From Desulfobacteraceae bacterium (GTDB lineage: Bacteria > Desulfobacterota > DSM-4660 > Desulfatiglandales > Desulfatiglandaceae): a stretch of DNA of 9,891 bases. The translations under genes were made by a program, and so were the position numbers. The notes beneath the pieces were generated by a model, which had not been told where the DNA came from, did not search any database, and worked only from the letters and a program-made list of their open reading frames with translations. Location of the stretch: the NCBI GenBank assembly GCA_020349865.1, contig CP070700.1, positions 2,010,211 to 2,020,101 of the forward strand. Direction: 5' to 3'. Each line of letters opens with the position of its first letter. The first letter of the stretch is position 1. Of this stretch, positions 6,411-9,891 are shown in pieces.

Positions 6411-7381
6411 ATCTCCTCTTGATGTGAGATAGCGAACTCAAGGAGTCCCTGCCGATGCTCGGCATCGAGGAACTTAAGATAGACAGTGGTATGCTTGTAT
6501 TCTGAGTGTCCCATATAAGCAGCCAGGATGGGTAGAGCATGGCGGGTGGATTGTCCCCGTTCTCTGATATTCTTTAAAGTATTCACAGCAAAGCTATGCC
6601 TTAAGCTATGGGGAGTGGGTTGGCTGAAGTTCATATGACCGATGACCTTTCTAGGTAGATCAAGGCCCGTATCTTTAACAACCTTACAGAACAGGTAACG
6701 GACTTGGTTATCTGTTAGAGGTTTTTGTTTTCTGCCTGCCAGAAGATATGGGTTATCATCATGGGAGAGGAGAGATTCTCTCACTGCAAGGTAGTTTTCG
6801 ATTGCTGTTATGGCGGCTTTAGGCACCGGGATCAGTCTATCTTTTTTGAACTTGGTCTCTTCGATGTAGATGGTCTTATCATCAGGTCGATAGTTTTTTC
6901 GTAAAAGCTTCAGGGGTTCTGAGATTCTCAGAGCGCATCGAGCCATAAGCAGTACAGCCATGTATAAACCGAGGTCGTTCAAGAAGTAACCTTTACTCTT
7001 ACGTAATCTCTTGCACATAGCCTCCAGTAACTGATCGATTTGCCCTGGTGAAAAGATAAAAGGGATAATGGCATTTTCCTTGAGAAGGGGGATATCTTGA
7101 AGTGGGTTATCATCCATATAACCACGGCGAATGAGGAACGTAAAGAAGACACGGGTTGTAGAGATGATTCTATTCAAAGAGCGTGATTCCATGTTCAGAT
7201 CGGCTCTCATGTTAAGGAAAAAGCCGGGGCCAAGTGAGTCCCACTCGGCTTTTGTCTGTTTCAAATAACGGTCTAAAATGTTCAGATATGATCTATAGCT
7301 CTTTATGGCATATCCCAGAGTTCTACGATAAGCGATGAACTCTTCCAACTGGGGTGCCATAAAGCTTTCAAAGTTCTTCAT
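6407..7381 (-). CDS. ritB: Tyrosine recombinase, second of the trio (RitB-like)
   Basis: A 324-residue integrase-family recombinase. The N-terminal DNA-binding domain (residues about 1-100) begins FMAPQLEEFIAYRRTLGY, followed by NPLQDIPLLKEN as linker. The catalytic domain has Arg152 (CALRISEPL), a lysine-rich beta-hairpin TKFKKDRLIPVP (Lys177 or Lys179), His258-x-x-Arg261 (HSLRH), His292 (MGHSEYKHTT) and Tyr301 (VYLKFLD). All catalytic positions are intact. The unusually long gap between Arg261 and His292 includes NIRERGQSTRHALPILAAY, a feature I associate with the RitB type. The ATG at 7379-7381 lies 14 nt inside the preceding recombinase gene. The only ribosome-site-like sequence, AAAGG, is about nine bases upstream, so re-initiation by ribosomes finishing the upstream gene is likely. 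Its stop overlaps the next start by 4 nt. Confidence 0.93.
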   Translation of the reverse strand: MKNFESFMAPQLEEFIAYRRTLGYAIKSYRSYLNILDRYLKQTKAEWDSLGPGFFLNMRADLNMESRSLNRIISTTRVFFTFLIRRGYMDDNPLQDIPLLKENAIIPFIFSPGQIDQLLEAMCKRLRKSKGYFLNDLGLYMAVLLMARCALRISEPLKLLRKNYRPDDKTIYIEETKFKKDRLIPVPKAAITAIENYLAVRESLLSHDDNPYLLAGRKQKPLTDNQVRYLFCKVVKDTGLDLPRKVIGHMNFSQPTPHSLRHSFAVNTLKNIRERGQSTRHALPILAAYMGHSEYKHTTVYLKFLDAEHRQGLLEFAISHQEEI

Positions 7382-8549
7382 CGAAGAGGACCTTTCTCAT
7401 AAGCTCAATGTCTATGTGAAGATATCTCTTGGTGGACTGGATGTTTTGATGTCCCAGCATCTCTTTGATTTCATAGATTGTTGCTCCTGTATTGAGGAGG
7501 TTCTGGGCATAAGTATGTCTGAGGGAATAGGGTGTGGAAAGAAGACCTGAGTGTTTGATGGCTTTTGAGATGTACTGAATCACGGTGCCGGGGCTTATTG
7601 GCCTATGGGGGCGTTGAAAACTTAAGAAAAGATATCTGTATTGACTATCAGGCCTGGCTTTAAGGACGTATGCAGCTATGGCCTTGATGGTCTTTTCAGG
7701 CACGGGAAGTATGGTGGGATTATTGCCTTTTCTTTCTCCAATAATTAACTCTCTTTTTTTAAAGGAGATATCTTTGAGTTTGATCTGGCTTATCTCCTTA
7801 GGACGAAGACCCATAAAGTAGACAAGATGAACCATGGCGTAGGTCCTGATATGGGTAGGGGTGGTCAGCTTAAGGTTTGAAAATAGTTTTTGTAATTCTT
7901 GTGGCCGTAAGAACTTCGGTGGTTTAGCCTGAGCAAACAAGGGGGCTCCTACAACAAGAGGAGCCAGATCTTTTGGCAATATTTTGCGCTCATGATAAAG
8001 ATATTTCAGGAACCCCCTAAGGTGAAAACGATAGGCTTTACATGTGCCAGGGGCTAAGCGCTGATGAAACTCTGCCATGAAAGCATCAATATGTTCAATC
8101 CTTATCTGATCCAGCTCGATGGTTAACCTTTCCAGGAATTGAGAAAAAGAGGCAAGCACTCTTCTTATCCGCTTTATCTGGCTATAGGGGACCTGTCGGC
8201 TCTGTTCATGGTAGATGAGATATTGCTCATAGATCTCGGGCAAATCGACCTGATAACAAGGTTTGCGCAAGGGCTGAGGTATTTTTCCATGATCAAAAAG
8301 ATAAAGGGAAAGGCCTCTTATGGCATCTGATGAGTTGTTAGTGCTGGTATATGTTCGAAACGCCTTGAGTGTATCGAAGGTAAAAATATCCTCCCACGCC
8401 ATATTGTTCTCTTTTACGAAATCCATAAAATCCATCAAGACAAGACCATAATGCATCCTTGTTTTACTGCTTTTGTACTCCATGGATCTCCTCCATCGAA
8501 GATAATCCCCAATCGCCTCCCTTAACATAATGGTATCTTTATCGGTCAT
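7368..8549 (-). CDS. ritA: Tyrosine recombinase, first of the trio (RitA-like), Tyr in place of box II His
   Basis: A 393-residue integrase-family recombinase. I start it at the ATG 8547-8549 because GGGAGG lies six bases upstream and the family N-terminus begins there; the frame is open further upstream (to 8693), but that part overlaps the previous gene. It is the longest of the three, with an extra N-terminal segment (about 1-110) before the usual core-binding domain (about 110-205). The catalytic residues seen are Arg249 (MGLRPKEIS), Lys274 (GERKGNN), Arg344 (YSLRH), His367 (LGHQNIQST) and Tyr376 (RYLHID). The first position of the HxxR box is Tyr341, not His; the other two recombinases here keep His. 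Known family variation allows some substitution at this position, so activity is not excluded. The gene begins 11 nt inside the upstream small gene and overlaps the next recombinase by 14 nt. Confidence 0.93.
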   Translation of the reverse strand: MTDKDTIMLREAIGDYLRWRRSMEYKSSKTRMHYGLVLMDFMDFVKENNMAWEDIFTFDTLKAFRTYTSTNNSSDAIRGLSLYLFDHGKIPQPLRKPCYQVDLPEIYEQYLIYHEQSRQVPYSQIKRIRRVLASFSQFLERLTIELDQIRIEHIDAFMAEFHQRLAPGTCKAYRFHLRGFLKYLYHERKILPKDLAPLVVGAPLFAQAKPPKFLRPQELQKLFSNLKLTTPTHIRTYAMVHLVYFMGLRPKEISQIKLKDISFKKRELIIGERKGNNPTILPVPEKTIKAIAAYVLKARPDSQYRYLFLSFQRPHRPISPGTVIQYISKAIKHSGLLSTPYSLRHTYAQNLLNTGATIYEIKEMLGHQNIQSTKRYLHIDIELMRKVLFDEEL

Positions 8550-8958
8550 CTTGAGCCTCCCAAAGTGATTGTTGAATAATGTTTTTAACGTGACGACGGT
8601 ATTGGCTCCTATGCCACTGATGATCCAGTTTTTTGGGAGAATCTTGTACTGGTTTTGAGGGTAACTCGAGCACCTGATAGATGGTGCCATCAAAAGCGAT
8701 CAGATCTTTATCCATAAGACCATCTGTGGCTTCGTTACATTGTTCAAGGGTGAGCTGAAGATACGAGCAAATGGCATCATAGGAGTAAAAAGACAGACCA
8801 TAACGATCAGAGGCCAGAATGAGGAAGAAATATAGAAGGATCTCATTCTGATTGAGTGATGATAGAAAACCATCGGTGAGAAAACGGTGGGGGATAAAAC
8901 TGAACCCACCCTCAATGTGCCTAATTCGGTTGGGTTCAAGGATTTGCTTATTTATCAT
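8539..8958 (-). CDS. Small winged-helix-like protein of the recombinase operon
   Basis: A 139-residue protein. The ATG 8956-8958 is chosen because AGAGGGAG precedes it at normal spacing; an in-frame ATG 63 nt upstream lacks a good ribosome site. Residues about 20-30 read FSFIPHRFLTDGF. Residues about 35-65 form helices (LNQNEILLYFFLILASDRYGLSFY), and residues 58-97 look like a recognition helix and wing (YDAICSYLQLT... LMDKDLIAFDGTIYQVLELP), a pattern close to the winged-helix domains of replication or transcription regulators. The tail (about 110-139) is basic then acidic. Its end overlaps the RitA-like start by 11 nt, so it is co-translated with the recombinases. Plausible roles are operon repressor or a DNA-binding accessory (directionality-like) factor for the recombinases; this is inference from fold and position. 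No named family is claimed. Confidence 0.82.
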   Translation of the reverse strand: MINKQILEPNRIRHIEGGFSFIPHRFLTDGFLSSLNQNEILLYFFLILASDRYGLSFYSYDAICSYLQLTLEQCNEATDGLMDKDLIAFDGTIYQVLELPSKPVQDSPKKLDHQWHRSQYRRHVKNIIQQSLWEAQDDR

Positions 8959-9007
8959 GGTCGACTCCCTCTCTTTTATAATGGGCAGATATACAGAGAG
9001 ACCTCTG

Positions 9008-9451
9008 TCAGTGTCCATCACATCTTGAAATCCTTAAAGGGAGTTGTTGTCTTATTTGTTTTGTATTTACAGTAACTTTACCCTTTAACACCTCTTGAAA
9101 ACGCCTAAAGAGTAGTTGGGCCAAATACTCAATGATTATAAGGTGTTGGATATCGATCACTTCTTGAACAAACAACAGGGGTAGTCCCGACTTTAAACGG
9201 CTTTTTACATGTAGGATTTTTGAGGCTTCCTCAGATGGGGGAGCAGCATCAAGTTTCTTCTGCAGGTAATTGGTCCTAAAATAATCCGTGTTTTTCTTGT
9301 TCCATTCCGCACATTTCTTTCTATGCCATTGCCTTTTGCATGTAGCATCCCCACAGGTCTTTTGACGATCCTTAAGCCGGGGGTTGGGTGTAAACCAACG
9401 TCGACAAATCCTGCAAGGACGTCTTTTACAATCATTCGCCTTATACATCAT
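9008..9451 (-). CDS. Small cysteine-rich probable zinc-binding protein, first gene of the recombinase operon
   Basis: A 147-residue protein. The frame opens at a GTG (9455-9457), but that codon overlaps the ribosome site AGGAG (9457-9461). The ATG at 9449-9451, five bases after AGGAG, is the better start, with ATG 9446-9448 next. The N-terminal half carries Cys8, Cys13-x2-Cys16, Cys33-x4-Cys38 and His43-x3-Cys47 in a strongly basic setting (CRICRRWFTPNPRLKDRQK, then CKRQWHRKK), which looks like one or two treble-clef or zinc-ribbon DNA-binding modules. It is followed by AEWNKKNTDYFRTNYLQKKL. The C-terminal half (about 75-120) is hydrophobic-helical and may mediate oligomerisation. The stop lies 49 nt before the next start. 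I recall similar uncharacterised proteins beside site-specific recombinases, but no function is known to me. A role in binding element ends or regulating the operon is inference. Confidence 0.82.
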   Translation of the reverse strand: MMYKANDCKRRPCRICRRWFTPNPRLKDRQKTCGDATCKRQWHRKKCAEWNKKNTDYFRTNYLQKKLDAAPPSEEASKILHVKSRLKSGLPLLFVQEVIDIQHLIIIEYLAQLLFRRFQEVLKGKVTVNTKQIRQQLPLRISRCDGH

Positions 9452-9527
9452 TTCCACTCCTGAATCTTGGTAGGGAAACGACTCTAAGGCAATTCTCTTA
9501 AAGAAAATAGCTCATCAATCCCATTGG

Positions 9528-9555
9528 CTCATAAGTTATTCTTGGTAATAGTCAA
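9528..9555 (-). promoter_or_regulatory. Candidate sigma-70 promoter of the recombinase operon
   Basis: The minus strand carries TTGACT (9550-9555), a 16-bp gap, then TATGAG (9528-9533): five of six and four of six matches to the -35 and -10 consensus. It would start a transcript about 70 bases before the first gene of the operon. The AT-rich surroundings offer weaker alternatives. Confidence 0.4.
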
Positions 9556-9622
9556 AAAGAGACGAATCAAAGTGAATAATAAGAATTATAAGGATAGTTG
9601 ATCAAAGATCTCTTTGGAATGA

Positions 9623-9642
9623 TATGGAGGAATTATATGATG
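9623..9642 (+). repeat. Right member of the inverted flanking motif
   Basis: TATGGAGGAATTATATGATG resembles, in inverted orientation, the minus strand at 5332-5349 (TATAGAGGAATTGTTATG). The shared core is GAGGAATT followed by an ATG-containing stretch. It sits about 170 bases before the first operon gene, and its partner about 40 bases after the last. The preceding GATATGG (9621-9627) also matches the spacer of the 5367-5387 palindrome. The AT bias makes chance similarity possible. Confidence 0.4.
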
Positions 9643-9686
9643 TAGCTAATAAATAGCATAACTTAATTTTTTCCATAACTTGCCAA

Positions 9687-9714
9687 AGTCATAATTCCTG
9701 CAGAATTATAGACT
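9687..9714. repeat. Near-perfect hyphenated palindrome, right flank
   Basis: AGTCATAATTC (9687-9697) is followed by CTGCA and then GAATTATAGACT (9703-9714). The arms pair along their whole length apart from one extra base. The inner word ATAATTCCT is the complement of the AGGAATTAT at 9628-9636. An 11-12-bp arm with a 5-bp centre fits a recombinase-binding or regulator-binding site near the element end. Confidence 0.5.
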
Positions 9715-9891
9715 GCTAAATGATATCATAACTGTCAGACAAAATCTAACTGGTTGTTTGAATCTGTAGGCTCAACTCCTGACTTTCACAACTATGACCT
9801 CAAAAGGGTGCCATTACTCTAAGACCGCGTTCCCAACCTCCCAGTGGTCCTAATAACATGCCTGAGCGTTTAAGCGAGCACTCGATGCCAA

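Larger units (their letters stand above)
5329..9642 (-). mobile_element. RIT-like (recombinase-in-trio) element, approximate bounds
   Basis: Three different tyrosine recombinases in one overlapping operon, AT-richer than the left block, form the hallmark layout of RIT elements. The bounds given are the outer members of a short inverted motif. On the minus strand at 5332-5349 the sequence reads TATAGAGGAATTGTTATG, and on the plus strand at 9623-9642 it reads TATGGAGGAATTATATGATG; the two align with one gap and a few mismatches. Related words lie outside these positions (5204-5305 and 9691-9699), so the real ends could be about 100 bp further out on either side. No clean target-site duplication was found by eye. 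Two small accessory genes upstream of the trio belong to the same operon and probably to the element. Confidence 0.6.
9458..9891. other. Right flank: operon leader, AT-rich repeat region, no supported gene
   Basis: From 9458 to about 9600 lies the operon leader and candidate promoter. From about 9600 to 9740 the sequence is AT-rich and holds the AGGAATTAT motif in both orientations (9628-9636 plus, 9691-9699 minus), a larger palindrome at 9687-9714, and ATGATATCAT (9720-9729), a perfect 10-bp palindrome. From about 9770 the composition becomes more GC-rich, suggesting the element has ended. On the minus strand a frame is open from the right edge to a TGA at 9800-9802 (29 codons); it might be the end of a gene, but nothing in it is recognisable. 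Confidence 0.5.

Noticed and set aside
8550..8693. Longer N-terminus for the RitA-like recombinase (to 8693)
   Set aside because: The extra 48 residues overlap the winged-helix gene in another frame, have no ribosome site and do not look like part of the family; the ATG at 8547-8549 has GGGAGG at ideal spacing.
9800..9889. Open minus-strand frame running off the right edge
   Set aside because: Only 29 codons, with no motif I recognise; too short to call a gene without the flanking sequence.

Overview
The window looks like an accessory region of a bacterial chromosome, most likely from the deltaproteobacterial (Desulfobacterota) side. That placement rests on the recalled style of the recombinase and secreted-protein families, not on a marker gene. 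All supported genes lie on the minus strand, and two blocks of different base composition meet at about 5,100-5,150.

Left block (1-4,430, GC-rich). At the left edge is the C-terminal part of a DsbA-like thiol oxidoreductase (1-351). It has no start codon, and the first half of its active site is missing. A strong intrinsic terminator (404-439) follows the long gene at 462-4,409. That gene encodes a 1,315-residue Sec-exported protein with three parts: a propeller-like N-terminal region, three DUF11-like repeats of about 127 residues, and a C-terminal module with a TPGYWKNW motif. Upstream of it are a sigma-54-type -24/-12 element and a cluster of helically phased TGTCTCA sites, which suggests activation by an enhancer-binding protein.

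Middle (about 4,430-5,390). There is no convincing gene here. The stretch holds the regulatory elements of the long gene, a GC-rich hairpin-bearing block (about 4,790-5,125), and an AT-rich block packed with nested inverted repeats next to the recombinase operon.

Right block (5,391-9,451, AT-richer). A compact five-gene operon, read right to left, encodes a small cysteine-rich probable zinc protein, a small winged-helix-like protein, and three different tyrosine recombinases whose reading frames overlap (11, 14 and 4 nt). The trio matches the RitA-RitB-RitC layout of RIT (recombinase-in-trio) elements. The operon lies between short related motifs in inverted orientation, which may mark the element ends or recombinase binding sites. 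The last 430 bases hold a candidate operon promoter, two palindromes and no convincing gene.

Overall: a RIT-like mobile element sits upstream of a regulated secreted-protein gene, beside a decayed dsbA-like gene.
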